Of a stretch of DNA of 64,000 bases, positions 39,978-48,514 are shown piece after piece (positions within the stretch are counted from its first letter, which is position 1; each line of letters begins with the position of its first letter). The notes beneath the pieces are model-generated. The model saw only the letters and a program-made list of their open reading frames with translations. It was not told where the DNA came from and did no database searches. Both the position numbers and the translations under genes were made by a program. The stretch lies in the NCBI RefSeq assembly GCF_018798885.1, contig NZ_CP076361.1:2881501-2945500 (forward strand), written 5' to 3'. Source of the stretch: Gemmobacter fulvus. Lineage in GTDB: Bacteria; Pseudomonadota; Alphaproteobacteria; Rhodobacterales; Rhodobacteraceae.

Positions 39978-41231
39978 TCATTGAAAAACGGCAGAGGGGT
40001 TGTCGAGGCTGTCAGAGCCTTCAAACCCGGTCGGGGTCAGGCCCAGCACCGTCACTGCGCGTTCGATGGAGGCGGTCTGCGTCACCAGGGCGGTGACAGC
40101 CCCCATGATCAGCGCCTCACCTTCCTTGTTACCGGCCTCCAGCATCTGGTCATAGGCAAAGCCGCCATCCGCCGCCGCCTTCAGCGCGGCCAGCGCCGCG
40201 ACAGAGCCTTCCAGCTCGGCCTTCAGCTGCATGTCGAGCGCGCCATCCTTGTCGGCGACAAGTTCCGACAGCGAGGGGCCGGAAATCACCGAGCCATCCG
40301 GGCGGGCATAGCGGCCCAGATAGACGTTCTGGATGCCGAGGCCGTCGTAGAAATGGCTGTTGTGGGTATTGTCGGAAAAGCAGTCATGCTCTTCTTCCGG
40401 GTCGTTCAGCATCAGGCCCAGCTTCATCCGCTCGCCCGCCTGTTCGCCATAGGACAGGCTACCCATGCCGGTCAGAATGGCCTGCACGCCTTTGGCCGGA
40501 TCTTCGGTCACAGCCACGCGGGCCGCGCCAGCCACCGCCCAGTTCGCGGCCATTTCTTCCAGATCGGCCACCAGCAGGTCGGTCGCGGCTTTCAGATAGG
40601 CGGCGCGGCGGTCACAATTGCCGCCAGTGCAGCCTTCGTCCTGACGGTAATCGGTATAGGGCCGTGCGCCTGCGCCGGGCTTGGTGCCGTTCAGATCCTG
40701 CCCCCATAGCATGAATTCAATGGCGTGATAGCCGGAGGCGACATTCGCCTCGATGCCATCGGCCTCTTGCAGCGTGTCCTTGATCAGCGCGGGCGTGATC
40801 TCGGTGGCGTCCACTTCGGTGCCCGCGATGGTGAACTTCGGCGTCGCCACCACATTCAGGGTCGAGAGCGCGTTTTCCTCGGACTGGCCATAGGACGGAT
40901 CCACATAGTCGATCAGGCCTTCATCCAGCGGCCATGCGTTCACCCGGCCCTCCCAGTCATCCACGATGGCATTGCCAAAGCGGTACACCTCGGTCTGCTG
41001 ATAGGGCACACGCGCCGCCAGCCATGCTGCCTTGGCCGCGTCCAGCGCCTCGGCGGACGGGGCCGCGATCAGCGCATCCACCGCCGTTTGCAGCGCCTGC
41101 GCGGTGGCAAGGCTGTCGGCATATTTGGCCTCTGCGATGGCGGCATAGGTTTCCACCACCTCGCCTTGGGTCACGGCAAGGGCGGGCAGGGCGGCAGTGG
41201 TAAGAAGGGCGGCAAGCAGGGTGGACTTCAT
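39978..41231 (-). CDS. Imelysin family iron-uptake protein (IrpA-like)
   Basis: A 417-residue exported protein (signal peptide to about residue 19, ALPALA) with the imelysin motif GYHAIEF at 167-173 (H169, E172), which is the conserved GxHxxE iron-binding signature. RAAYLKAATDLLVADLEEM and HNSHFYDGLGIQN are further family regions. Such proteins belong to iron-regulated periplasmic uptake systems. It follows hemP on the same strand after 42 bases and precedes bfd by 53 bases, so one iron-controlled operon from 41575 to 39195 is likely. Confidence 0.93.
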   Translation of the reverse strand: MKSTLLAALLTTAALPALAVTQGEVVETYAAIAEAKYADSLATAQALQTAVDALIAAPSAEALDAAKAAWLAARVPYQQTEVYRFGNAIVDDWEGRVNAWPLDEGLIDYVDPSYGQSEENALSTLNVVATPKFTIAGTEVDATEITPALIKDTLQEADGIEANVASGYHAIEFMLWGQDLNGTKPGAGARPYTDYRQDEGCTGGNCDRRAAYLKAATDLLVADLEEMAANWAVAGAARVAVTEDPAKGVQAILTGMGSLSYGEQAGERMKLGLMLNDPEEEHDCFSDNTHNSHFYDGLGIQNVYLGRYARPDGSVISGPSLSELVADKDGALDMQLKAELEGSVAALAALKAAADGGFAYDQMLEAGNKEGEALIMGAVTALVTQTASIERAVTVLGLTPTGFEGSDSLDNPSAVFQ

Positions 41232-41273
41232 CAGGGCTATTCCGGGGCTGGCACCGGCTGCAACGGGCAGCGG

Positions 41274-41435
41274 TTACTTGGTGAGGATCAGCTTGCCCGC
41301 GCGGGTGATCCGCAGCGAGTAGACCTGACCGTTGAGGATGATGCGGGCAAGGTTGCCACCTTCGGTGAGGTTGGTCGCATCGTGGCACGGGGTGGTGTCG
41401 GCCAGCAGGCCAAAGGTTTCGACATGCATGTTCAT
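41274..41435 (-). CDS. hemP: HemP family small protein
   Basis: A 53-residue protein whose second half reads LARIILNGQVYSLRITRAGKLILTK, the HemP/HmuP pattern (I.H.G..Y.LR.TR.GKLILTK). HemP/HmuP are small regulators of haem and iron uptake genes in proteobacteria. GGAG lies eight bases before ATG 41435. The start overlaps the stop of the upstream 47-residue gene in an ATGA, and the imelysin gene follows. It supports iron control of the whole cluster. Confidence 0.9.
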   Translation of the reverse strand: MNMHVETFGLLADTTPCHDATNLTEGGNLARIILNGQVYSLRITRAGKLILTK

Positions 41436-41575
41436 CGGGTCATCTCCATCCGATCGAGAAGGGCTGTCAGATCCGGGGTGACCGGCATCAGCCCTTCCAG
41501 CACCTGACGGAGCATCTCCGGCAGGCTCAGATCGGTGGCAGGTTCGGCCAAAGGGCCGGGCTGGGGCGCTTTCAT
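41432..41575 (-). CDS. 47-residue protein translationally coupled to hemP
   Basis: A short gene starting at ATG 41575, preceded by GAGGA at ideal spacing, and ending in the ATGA shared with hemP. The product has a proline-rich start and an amphipathic, leucine-rich second half (LPEMLRQVLEGLMPVTPDLTALL), which suggests a helix that binds a partner. I know no family for it. Tight coupling with hemP suggests a role in iron control. The alternative is a pure leader peptide. Confidence 0.55.
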   Translation of the reverse strand: MKAPQPGPLAEPATDLSLPEMLRQVLEGLMPVTPDLTALLDRMEMTR

Positions 41576-41674
41576 ATTCGGTCCTCGGGGTCTGGCGGCC
41601 GGTGCGGCTGCGGCGGTGCGATCCGGGCTGGCCCGAGGAGGGTTGGCTTGGATATGTGGGAAAGGTGACAAAAA

Positions 41675-41693
41675 GACTTTGATTTGTAAAGTC
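41675..41693. promoter_or_regulatory. 19-bp inverted repeat, candidate iron operator
   Basis: GACTTTGATTTGTAAAGTC has perfect six-base arms (GACTTT and AAAGTC) and the 19-base length common for Fur-type boxes. It lies 100-118 bases upstream of the first gene of the hemP/imelysin/bfd/bfr cluster and about 140 bases from the divergent LpxR-like gene. Rhodobacterales use Irr, RirA-like, Fur/Mur and IscR regulators; I cannot say which binds here. Confidence 0.45.
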
Positions 41694-41829
41694 CGATTCT
41701 TTCACTTGGGAATTATCCGCTGCATCCCCCCCTTGCGCGCCTCTCAAGGACTGTTGCATGGCTGCACTATCGCGGCGCTTGGGCTTCGGGTTAGGATCGG
41801 CCCACGGCTGGGGGGCCTTTGAACTGGAT

Positions 41830-42756
41830 ATGACGATGAAGAAGGCACTCCTTGCTGCGGCCTGTGCTGCACTGATGGTTGTTGGTATGGCGGGCGGCGC
41901 AACGGCGCAGGAGCGGGTGACGCTGGGGTTCGCGCGGCTGTTTTCCAACGATGCCCTTGGTGACACGCGCGACCGCTGGCGCACCGGCAGCTATTTCGTC
42001 AGCCGCCTGCGCGCGCCGCGCTGGGGGGGCTCTGTCCCGGGGCAATTTGGCGAGTTGCTGGAATTCCGGCTGCGCAGTGAAATCATCGCCCCCGAAAGCC
42101 TGACCCGCAAGAATCCGGCGGACCGGCGATATGCCGGGGTCATCGCGGCGGGCATGGCCACACATTTTGCGCTGGGGCAGGCCGAGGCAACGCTGGGGGC
42201 CGAGCTGGTGTTCACCGGGCCGCAGACCGGGGTCGGTGCTTTTCAGCGCGAGATCCATGATCTTGTCGGGCTGGACACACCAACGGTTCTGGGCACGCAG
42301 ATCACCAATGGCGTGCATCCCACCTTGCGCGGCGAGTTGGGCCAGACCTTTGTTGTGTCCGACCGCCTGACCCTGCGCCCCTTCGTTGAAGCGCAGGCCG
42401 GGGTGGAAAGTTATGTGCGGGTCGGCGGCGATCTGGTGCTGGGCCAATTCGGGCGCGGCGGCCTTCTGGTGCGCGACACCGTGACGGGCCAGCGCGTCGA
42501 AGGCGTTGCCGGGGCGGATCTGCCGGGCACCAGCCTGACGGTAGGCGGCGATGTGGCGCGGGTGTTGGACAGCGTCTATCTGCCCAGCGGCGGTCAGGCC
42601 GAGTTGAAAGACACCCGCGCGCGCCTGCGGGCCGGGTTCAACTGGCAGGGCGAAAAGTCCGAGGTCTTCTATGGTGTGACCTGGCTCGGCGAGGAATACG
42701 TCGATCAGCCCGACAGCCAGGTTGTCGGCTCGTTGCGGCTGCGGGTGCGGTTCTGA
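41830..42756 (+). CDS. LpxR-family (DUF2219) outer membrane lipid A deacylase-like protein
   Basis: A 308-residue protein: signal peptide (MTMKKALLAAACAALMVVGMAGGATA), then a beta-barrel of the LpxR/DUF2219 family with the initial motif LFSNDALGDTRDRWRTGSY (family pattern ND.....D..YTNG). LpxR removes the 3'-acyloxyacyl group from lipid A in the outer membrane; the asparagine and aspartates here fit calcium and catalytic sites only loosely. It ends in an aromatic residue (F), typical for barrel assembly. ATG 41836 is an alternative start. It is divergent from the iron cluster. Confidence 0.8.
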   Translation: MTMKKALLAAACAALMVVGMAGGATAQERVTLGFARLFSNDALGDTRDRWRTGSYFVSRLRAPRWGGSVPGQFGELLEFRLRSEIIAPESLTRKNPADRRYAGVIAAGMATHFALGQAEATLGAELVFTGPQTGVGAFQREIHDLVGLDTPTVLGTQITNGVHPTLRGELGQTFVVSDRLTLRPFVEAQAGVESYVRVGGDLVLGQFGRGGLLVRDTVTGQRVEGVAGADLPGTSLTVGGDVARVLDSVYLPSGGQAELKDTRARLRAGFNWQGEKSEVFYGVTWLGEEYVDQPDSQVVGSLRLRVRF

Positions 42757-42898
42757 ACATGAAGAACGGCGCGTAACTGCATCTTTGCGCTGATAATTCT
42801 GCCGAATTGCGCGGATTGTTGCCGAAAAATCATAGCCAAGCCTGATATGGCCTGTTAACTTTTTAGTAATAAAAAACAAAACGAGCAGGCAGTCAGGC

Positions 42899-43972
42899 AT
42901 GAAAACGGGCTCTCAAGGCACGTTTGTCATATCTTGGTCGCAGACAGAAACTGATGGAGTACGGTCGGCCGCTGTCGATGCCCTTACAGTTGGGGCATCC
43001 TGGCGCTGGACGGGTGTGCCGGTCCGGGTGGACGGGCCGCAATCTCTGTTGATTCTGGATGCGGCCGAGGGGGCAGCGGATTTACGCAAACGCGCGGCGC
43101 GCATGGTGCGCCGTCTGGTTGGGGCATCGCTCGGGCAGGGCGATGCGGCAGCGATGACCGATCCCGAACCGGGGATGGACGAGGCCGAACAGGGCTTTGT
43201 CATCACCGACGGGCACCATACCTATTCCGTCACCCTGATCGACGTGCCCGATACCGGCGCGCGGCTGGTGATGTTCGTGGGTGATCTGCCACCGCATGAT
43301 GTGGATATGTGGGTGGTGCGCATCGCCATCGACCGCACCCACAAGGGGGCGGGGGCGCGTCAGGCGGGCGGGGTGATCTGTTTTACCCCCGATACCCGGA
43401 TTGCCACGGCCGAGGGGCCGCGCCTGATCCAACATCTGCGCCCCGGCGACCGCATCCTGACCAAGGACAATGGCCCGCAGGAAATCCTGTGGACCGGCCA
43501 CCGCCGCATGACCGGCGCGCGCCTATATGCCATGCCGCACCTGCGCCCGATCCGCTTTCGCGCCGGTGCGCTGGGGCTGGGTCGGCCCGAGGATGATCTG
43601 CTGGTGTCACCGCAGCACCGGATGCTGGTGCGCGGCGCGGCGGCGCAATCGCTGTTCAACAGCCCCGAAGTGCTGGTGGCCGCCGAGGATCTGCTGAACG
43701 ATCACAGTGTCACGGTGGATCACGCGCTGCGCGAAGTGACCTATATTCATGTCCTGCTGGAATGGCACAATATCGTCTTTGCCAATGGGCTGGAAACCGA
43801 AAGCTTCCACCCGTCGAACACCGCACTGGACACGATCGACCCGGCGCAGCGCGCGGTGTTGATGGGCCATCTGCCCGGCATCGCCACCGATCCGCACAGC
43901 TATGGCGATTACGCGCGGCGCAATCTGTCGGCCTCGGAAGCGGCCATCCTGCGGCATGACATGGCGGCCTGA
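42899..43972 (+). CDS. Hint (Hedgehog/intein) domain protein
   Basis: A 357-residue protein with an N-terminal region of about 155 residues and a Hint_2 domain starting at C161 (CFTPDTRIAT), followed by L..GD.ILT.D.GP and HRM...A (about 220-245 SPQHRMLV). Hint domains self-cleave or transfer a nucleophile at the first cysteine. In Rhodobacterales such proteins are very common as exported or surface proteins, but no signal peptide or calcium repeats are seen. The expected splice acceptor asparagine at the end is lacking, so protein splicing is unlikely. Role unknown. Confidence 0.85.
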   Translation: MKTGSQGTFVISWSQTETDGVRSAAVDALTVGASWRWTGVPVRVDGPQSLLILDAAEGAADLRKRAARMVRRLVGASLGQGDAAAMTDPEPGMDEAEQGFVITDGHHTYSVTLIDVPDTGARLVMFVGDLPPHDVDMWVVRIAIDRTHKGAGARQAGGVICFTPDTRIATAEGPRLIQHLRPGDRILTKDNGPQEILWTGHRRMTGARLYAMPHLRPIRFRAGALGLGRPEDDLLVSPQHRMLVRGAAAQSLFNSPEVLVAAEDLLNDHSVTVDHALREVTYIHVLLEWHNIVFANGLETESFHPSNTALDTIDPAQRAVLMGHLPGIATDPHSYGDYARRNLSASEAAILRHDMAA

Positions 43973-44003
43973 GCGGATAATTGGCACCTGCGGCAAAGGG
44001 CCG

Positions 44004-44031
44004 TTGACTCGGCCCGGCGCGCCTGTATAAG
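44004..44031 (+). promoter_or_regulatory. Sigma-70-type promoter for rpsD
   Basis: TTGACT (44004-44009) and TATAAG (44026-44031) are separated by 16 bases, close to the housekeeping consensus, and lie before a 130-base leader of rpsD. This is the clearest promoter in the window. Transcription would start near 44038, just before the first leader hairpin. Confidence 0.75.
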
Positions 44032-44043
44032 CCCCGCCACGGT

Positions 44044-44122
44044 CCCGGAAGAAATTCCGGGGCTTTTCATTGGTGTTGGTGGACCCCGCAAGGGGATGCC
44101 TGTCGCCCGAACCCCGCAAGGG
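44044..44122 (+). ncRNA. Structured rpsD leader with three GNRA hairpins
   Basis: Three hairpins in a row each close with a GNRA-type tetraloop: CCCGGAA-GAAA-TTCCGGG (44044-44061), CCCC-GCAA-GGGG (44084-44095) and CCC-GCAA-GGG (44113-44122). The first is followed by CTTTTC, so it could act as an attenuator. S4 represses its own mRNA in other bacteria, so this leader may be the S4 target, although the known E. coli site is different. Confidence 0.5.
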
Positions 44123-44169
44123 CAGAGGGAAAGGACAACGCCCTTCGCGAACTGAGAAGGAGATCAGCG

Positions 44170-44790
44170 ATGACCAAACGGACCGCTGCCAAATACAAAA
44201 TTGACCGCCGCATGGGCGAAAACATCTGGGGCCGCGCCAAATCCCCGGTGAACAAGCGGGAATACGGCCCGGGCCAGCACGGCCAGCGCCGCAAGAACAA
44301 ACTGTCCGACTTCGGCACCCAGCTGCGCGCCAAGCAAAAGCTGAAGGGTTACTATGGTGACCTGACCGAAAAGCAGTTCCGCAAAATCTATAACGAAGCA
44401 GAACGCGTCAAGGGCGACACCGGCGAGATGCTGGTTGGCCTGCTGGAGCGCCGTCTGGACGCCGTGGTTTACCGCGCGAAACTGGTGCCGACTGTGTTCG
44501 CTGCCCGTCAGTTCGTGAACCATGGCCACGTCACCGTGAACGGTAACCGCGTGAACATCGCGTCCTACCGCGTCAAGGAAGGCGACCTGATCGAAGTGCG
44601 CCAGAAGTCCAAGCAACTGGCCATCGTGCTGGAATCCGTGGCGCTGACCGAGCGTGACGTGCCGGACTATCTGGAAGTCGACCACTCCAAGATGACCGTG
44701 AAGTTCATCCGCACCCCGGCTCTGGGCGATGTGCCCTATCCGGTCGTGATGGAACCGAACCTGGTCGTCGAATACTACGCGAAAAACTGA
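44170..44790 (+). CDS. rpsD: 30S ribosomal protein S4
   Basis: A 206-residue S4 with the [21 protein letters not shown]-like start of the alphaproteobacterial group, the S4 RNA-binding domain near 95-160 ([32 protein letters not shown]) and the standard C-terminal VVEYYAKN. S4 starts 16S rRNA folding in the small subunit and helps translational fidelity. AAGGAG lies ten bases before the ATG. It stands alone with its own promoter, leader and terminator, as is usual in this group. Confidence 0.98.
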   Translation: MTKRTAAKYKIDRRMGENIWGRAKSPVNKREYGPGQHGQRRKNKLSDFGTQLRAKQKLKGYYGDLTEKQFRKIYNEAERVKGDTGEMLVGLLERRLDAVVYRAKLVPTVFAARQFVNHGHVTVNGNRVNIASYRVKEGDLIEVRQKSKQLAIVLESVALTERDVPDYLEVDHSKMTVKFIRTPALGDVPYPVVMEPNLVVEYYAKN

Positions 44791-44826
44791 TCCCGGCCGC
44801 AAGGCTTGGGCGGTTATCGACCTTGG

Positions 44827-44851
44827 GGCCCGCCAAATTGGCGGGCCTTTT
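44827..44851 (+). terminator. Rho-independent terminator after rpsD
   Basis: GGCCCGCC pairs with GGCGGGCC around AAATT, followed by TTTT. It ends rpsD transcription just before the YqhA-like gene. Confidence 0.92.
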
Positions 44852-44875
44852 CCATTGCAGCCAAGAGATGTCATC

Positions 44876-45415
44876 ATGTCGTCGCACAAACCGAATATCG
44901 AAACCCGCTTTGAACAGGGGCTGTTCGCCTCGCGCTGGTTGATGGCGCCGATGTATCTGGGGCTGGTGGTCAGCCTTGCGATGCTGACGGTGATCTTCCT
45001 GAAGGAACTGGCCTATTACGCGCCCAAGACCTTCACCCTGACCGCCGATCAGGGGATCCTTGCGATCCTGACGCTGATCGACCTGTCGCTGGCGGCGAAC
45101 CTGCTGCTGATCGTGGTGTTTTCGGGCTATGAGAACTTCGTCTCCAAGCTCGATCTGGAAGACAATCGCGACCGTCCGTCGTGGATGGGCAAGGTGGATT
45201 TCTCGGGGCTGAAGATGAAGCTCATCGCCTCCATCGTGGCGATTTCGGGGATCCATCTGCTGAAAGTCTTTATGGAGATCGGTAAGAAGGGCAGTGAGGT
45301 GCCGCTGAACCAGACGCAGCTGTTCTGGATGGTGGCGATCCATCTGACCTTCGTTGCCTCGGGTGTTTTGCTGGCGCTGATGGATTGGCTGGCCGGAAAA
45401 ACCACCAAACACTGA
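44876..45415 (+). CDS. UPF0114 (YqhA) family membrane protein
   Basis: A 179-residue membrane protein of the UPF0114/YqhA family with four predicted helices (about 22-44, 63-85, 108-130, 147-165). Marks of the family are [16 protein letters not shown] (about 76-91) and DWLAGK near the end. Its function is unknown. I start at ATG 44876 after AGAGATG. It is flanked by terminators on both sides, so it is a single-gene unit. Confidence 0.9.
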   Translation: MSSHKPNIETRFEQGLFASRWLMAPMYLGLVVSLAMLTVIFLKELAYYAPKTFTLTADQGILAILTLIDLSLAANLLLIVVFSGYENFVSKLDLEDNRDRPSWMGKVDFSGLKMKLIASIVAISGIHLLKVFMEIGKKGSEVPLNQTQLFWMVAIHLTFVASGVLLALMDWLAGKTTKH

Positions 45416-45421
45416 CATTTT

Positions 45422-45450
45422 GGCCGCCCACGACGGTTTGGGCGGCCTTT
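45422..45450 (+). terminator. Rho-independent terminator after the YqhA-like gene
   Basis: GGCCGCCCA pairs with TGGGCGGCC around CGACGGTT, followed by TTTCTTT. It separates this unit from hisC. Confidence 0.85.
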
Positions 45451-45531
45451 CTTTCCGGGGCAGGGCAACATGCCACTGGCAAAGACGCCGCCCCGACGCT
45501 ACACCCGGCGCGTTATGCAATGGAGACAGCG

Positions 45532-46617
45532 ATGACCGATACCATCCGCCCGCAACCTGGCATCATGGATATTGCCCTTTACGAAGGTGGCAAAGCCCAT
45601 GTGGCGGGGGTGAGCAATGTGGTCAAGCTCTCGTCCAATGAAAACCCGTTCGGCCCGTCCGACAAGGCGAAAGATGCCTTCGCCCGGTCGGTGCATCAGC
45701 TGCACCGCTACCCCAATACCGATCACGCCAGCCTGCGTCAGGCCATTGCCGATGTGCATCGTCTGGATGCCGCGCGGATCATCTGTGGCGTGGGCTCGGA
45801 CGAGATCATCACCTTCCTGTGCCAAGCCTATGCCGGGCCGGGGGATGAGGTGCTGTTCACCGAACACGGCTTTCTGATGTATCGTATTTCGGCCATGGCG
45901 GTCGGCGCGACCCCGGTCGAGGTGGCCGAGCGGGAGCGGGTGACCGATGTGGATGCGCTGCTGGCTGCTTGCACGCCGCGCACCCGGCTGGTGTTCATCG
46001 CCAATCCCAACAACCCGACCGGCACGATGATTTCGGCGGGCGAGGTGGCGCGGCTGGCGCGGGGCCTGCCGCCGCAGGCCATTCTGGTGCTGGACGGGGC
46101 CTATGCCGAATATGTCGAAGGTTTCGATGGCGGGCTGAGCCTGGTCGAGGCTAGCAGCAATGTGGTGATGACCCGCACCTTCTCGAAGATCTATGGTCTG
46201 GGCGGGCTGCGGATCGGCTGGGGCTATGGGCCCAAAGCCATCATTGACGTGCTGAACCGGATCCGGGGGCCGTTCAACCTGTCGAACACCCAGCTGGAGA
46301 CCGCCGAGGCCGCCGTGCGCGATCAGGATTTCGTCAACCGCTGCCGCGCCGACAATGCGCGGATGCGGATCTGGCTGGCCGAGGCGCTGGCCGAGGTGGG
46401 TGTGCCCTCTGATGTGTCGATGGCGAATTTCGTGCTGGCGCGTCTGGCCAGCGCCGATGAGGCCGAAGCCTGTGATCTGTTCCTGCAATCGCAGGGGCTG
46501 CTGGTGCGGCGTGTGTCCAGCTACAAGCTGCCGCATTGCCTGCGCATCACTGTCGGCGACGAGGCAAGCTGTCGCCGCGTGGCCCATGCCATCGCCCAGT
46601 TCAAAGGTGTGAAGTGA
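45532..46617 (+). CDS. hisC: Histidinol-phosphate/aromatic aminotransferase
   Basis: A 361-residue class I/II PLP aminotransferase of the HisC group. [12 protein letters not shown] (about 32-43), ANPNNPTGT (about 160-168), DGAYAEY and K219 in [15 protein letters not shown] are the family motifs. It transaminates imidazole-acetol phosphate in histidine synthesis, and in this group often also phenylpyruvate and 4-hydroxyphenylpyruvate. Overlap of four bases (GTGA) with the prephenate dehydrogenase gene supports the aromatic role. ATG 45532 follows GGAGACAG; the frame from 45385 is rejected. Confidence 0.95.
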   Translation: MTDTIRPQPGIMDIALYEGGKAHVAGVSNVVKLSSNENPFGPSDKAKDAFARSVHQLHRYPNTDHASLRQAIADVHRLDAARIICGVGSDEIITFLCQAYAGPGDEVLFTEHGFLMYRISAMAVGATPVEVAERERVTDVDALLAACTPRTRLVFIANPNNPTGTMISAGEVARLARGLPPQAILVLDGAYAEYVEGFDGGLSLVEASSNVVMTRTFSKIYGLGGLRIGWGYGPKAIIDVLNRIRGPFNLSNTQLETAEAAVRDQDFVNRCRADNARMRIWLAEALAEVGVPSDVSMANFVLARLASADEAEACDLFLQSQGLLVRRVSSYKLPHCLRITVGDEASCRRVAHAIAQFKGVK

Positions 46618-47564
46618 CGGGATCTGTTGCACCCGCCGCGCCGATCTATGGTCGCGTCGCGCTGATCGGGCTGGGGCTGATCGCCTCGTCCATGGCCCAT
46701 GCCATGCGGGCAGGCGGGCTTGCCGGCGAGATTGTGGGTTATGCCAAATCCGAGGAAAGCCGCGCTGTGGCGCTGGAGATCGGTTTCATCGACCGCGCCG
46801 CCGCCACGGCGGCAGAGGCGGTGGTCGGTGCCGATCTGGTGGTGCTGGCGGTGCCGGTCGGGGCGATGGGGGCAATTGCCACCGAAATCGGCCCGCATCT
46901 GATGCCCGGTGCCACCGTGACCGATGTGGGATCGGTCAAGCAGGCGGTGATTGATGCTGTCGCCCCGCATATCCCCGAAGGCGTGCATTTCGTGGCGGGC
47001 CATCCGATTGCGGGCACCGAACATTCGGGGCCGCGTTCGGGCTTTGCCACGCTGTTCCAGAACCGCTGGTGGCTGCTGACCCCGGCCGAAGGCACCGATC
47101 CGGCGGCCACCGCCCGGCTGCGCCATCTGTGCGAATCCATGGGGGCCAAGGTCGACGAGATGGATGCGGCGCATCATGATCTGGTGCTCGCCGTCACCTC
47201 GCACACCCCGCATTTGATCGCCTACACCATGGTTGGCGTCGCGGATGACCTGCGCCGGGTCACGGATAGCGAAGTTATCCAGTATTCAGCGGCGGGTTTC
47301 CGCGACTTTACGCGGATTGCCGCCAGTGACCCTACCATGTGGCGCGATGTGTTCTTGACGAACCGGGACGCGACACTGGATATTCTCGGACGGTTCACCG
47401 AAGAGCTTTTTGCGCTGCAACGGGCGATCCGGCTGGGAGACGGCGATCATCTGCACGCCTATTTCACCCGGACCCGCGCCATTCGTCGGGGAATCATCGA
47501 AGCCGGGCAAGATACCTCGGCACCGGATTTCGGGCGGGCCCAGCCGCCTTCAGGGGGACGTTGA
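46614..47564 (+). CDS. tyrC: Prephenate/arogenate dehydrogenase
   Basis: A 316-residue NAD(P)-dependent dehydrogenase that makes 4-hydroxyphenylpyruvate (or tyrosine from arogenate). [18 protein letters not shown] (about 14-31) is the dinucleotide site, [11 protein letters not shown] and [11 protein letters not shown] (about 124-134) hold the active-site residues, and [16 protein letters not shown] is a late family motif. It starts with GTG 46614 overlapping the hisC stop; the pair would supply both last steps of tyrosine synthesis. The extensin gene follows after two bases. Confidence 0.92.
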   Translation: MTGSVAPAAPIYGRVALIGLGLIASSMAHAMRAGGLAGEIVGYAKSEESRAVALEIGFIDRAAATAAEAVVGADLVVLAVPVGAMGAIATEIGPHLMPGATVTDVGSVKQAVIDAVAPHIPEGVHFVAGHPIAGTEHSGPRSGFATLFQNRWWLLTPAEGTDPAATARLRHLCESMGAKVDEMDAAHHDLVLAVTSHTPHLIAYTMVGVADDLRRVTDSEVIQYSAAGFRDFTRIAASDPTMWRDVFLTNRDATLDILGRFTEELFALQRAIRLGDGDHLHAYFTRTRAIRRGIIEAGQDTSAPDFGRAQPPSGGR

Positions 47565-47566
47565 CG

Positions 47567-48514
47567 ATGAAGAAAGCGGCTGCGCTGGCATTCGGGCTGG
47601 CTGTTGTGGCGAATATGGGTCTGGCCGAAGGGCTGACCTCCTCGCCCCTGCCGAAAGCCCGCCCCGCAACCGCGCCGCTGGTCGCCACTGTCTCCACCGC
47701 CAATACCGTGCCTGCGGCAGTTGCCGTCGAGGTCGCGCCGATGCTGCGGCCCCGCCCGCGCCCCGAAGGGCTGATGACGGCCTTCGCCGCCCTGACCCCG
47801 GCAGAGCCGCAGATCGACGAAGGCTCTGTGGTGGAACTGGCGGGCACCATCGCGCCCTCGGTGCTGCGCCCGCGCGCGCGCCCCGATGATCTGGAAACCG
47901 CTGTGGTGCGGGTGGAGCCGGGCAAGCCCAAACGCAAACAGTGGAGCCTGTTCAAGGCTGCCGCCGTGCGGACCCAGCCGGGCAATGAAAGCATCCTGCC
48001 GAAAAAAGGCTCTGTCTGCGGGGATCCGGCGATCCGGGGCGAGGTGATGGCCCCCGTCGTGTCCAAGGTTAAAGGCTGCGGCATTGCCGAGCCGGTGCGG
48101 GTGACGGCGATTGCGGGCGTGAAGCTGAGCCAGGCCGCCACGGTCGATTGCGCCACGGCGCAGGCGGCAAAACAATGGATCGAAGGCGGGATGCAGGACG
48201 CGTTCGGCAAGAATCCGGTGGTGCAGTTGCAGATTGCGGGCAGCTATACCTGCCGCCCGCGCAACAACATCCGTGGCAACAAGATCAGCGAACATGGCCG
48301 GGGCCGGGCGCTGGATATTGCGGGCTTCGTGCTGGCCGATGGCAGCACACTGTCGATTGCGGGCGATTACCGCAAATCCAAGGCGATCAAAGCCTCGCAC
48401 AAGGCCGCCTGCGGTGTCTTTGGCACCACGCTGGGGCCGGGATCGGACGGCCACCACGAAGATCACCTGCATTTCGACGTGGCCGCCCATCGCAACGGCG
48501 CTTACTGCCGCTGA
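47567..48514 (+). CDS. Extensin-like C-terminal domain exported protein
   Basis: A 315-residue protein with a signal peptide (to about residue 20), a proline-rich disordered part with repeated RPRPRPEG-like stretches (about 55-110), and an extensin-like domain (about 145-315) with SCGDPAIRG-type cysteines, YTCRPRNNI, SEHGRGRALDIAGF and HHEDHLHFD. The histidines H.D and H.H match the zinc-binding set of LAS/VanY-like peptidases, so cell-wall hydrolysis is possible. It begins two bases after tyrC, probably co-transcribed, although the function is unrelated. Confidence 0.88.
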   Translation: MKKAAALAFGLAVVANMGLAEGLTSSPLPKARPATAPLVATVSTANTVPAAVAVEVAPMLRPRPRPEGLMTAFAALTPAEPQIDEGSVVELAGTIAPSVLRPRARPDDLETAVVRVEPGKPKRKQWSLFKAAAVRTQPGNESILPKKGSVCGDPAIRGEVMAPVVSKVKGCGIAEPVRVTAIAGVKLSQAATVDCATAQAAKQWIEGGMQDAFGKNPVVQLQIAGSYTCRPRNNIRGNKISEHGRGRALDIAGFVLADGSTLSIAGDYRKSKAIKASHKAACGVFGTTLGPGSDGHHEDHLHFDVAAHRNGAYCR

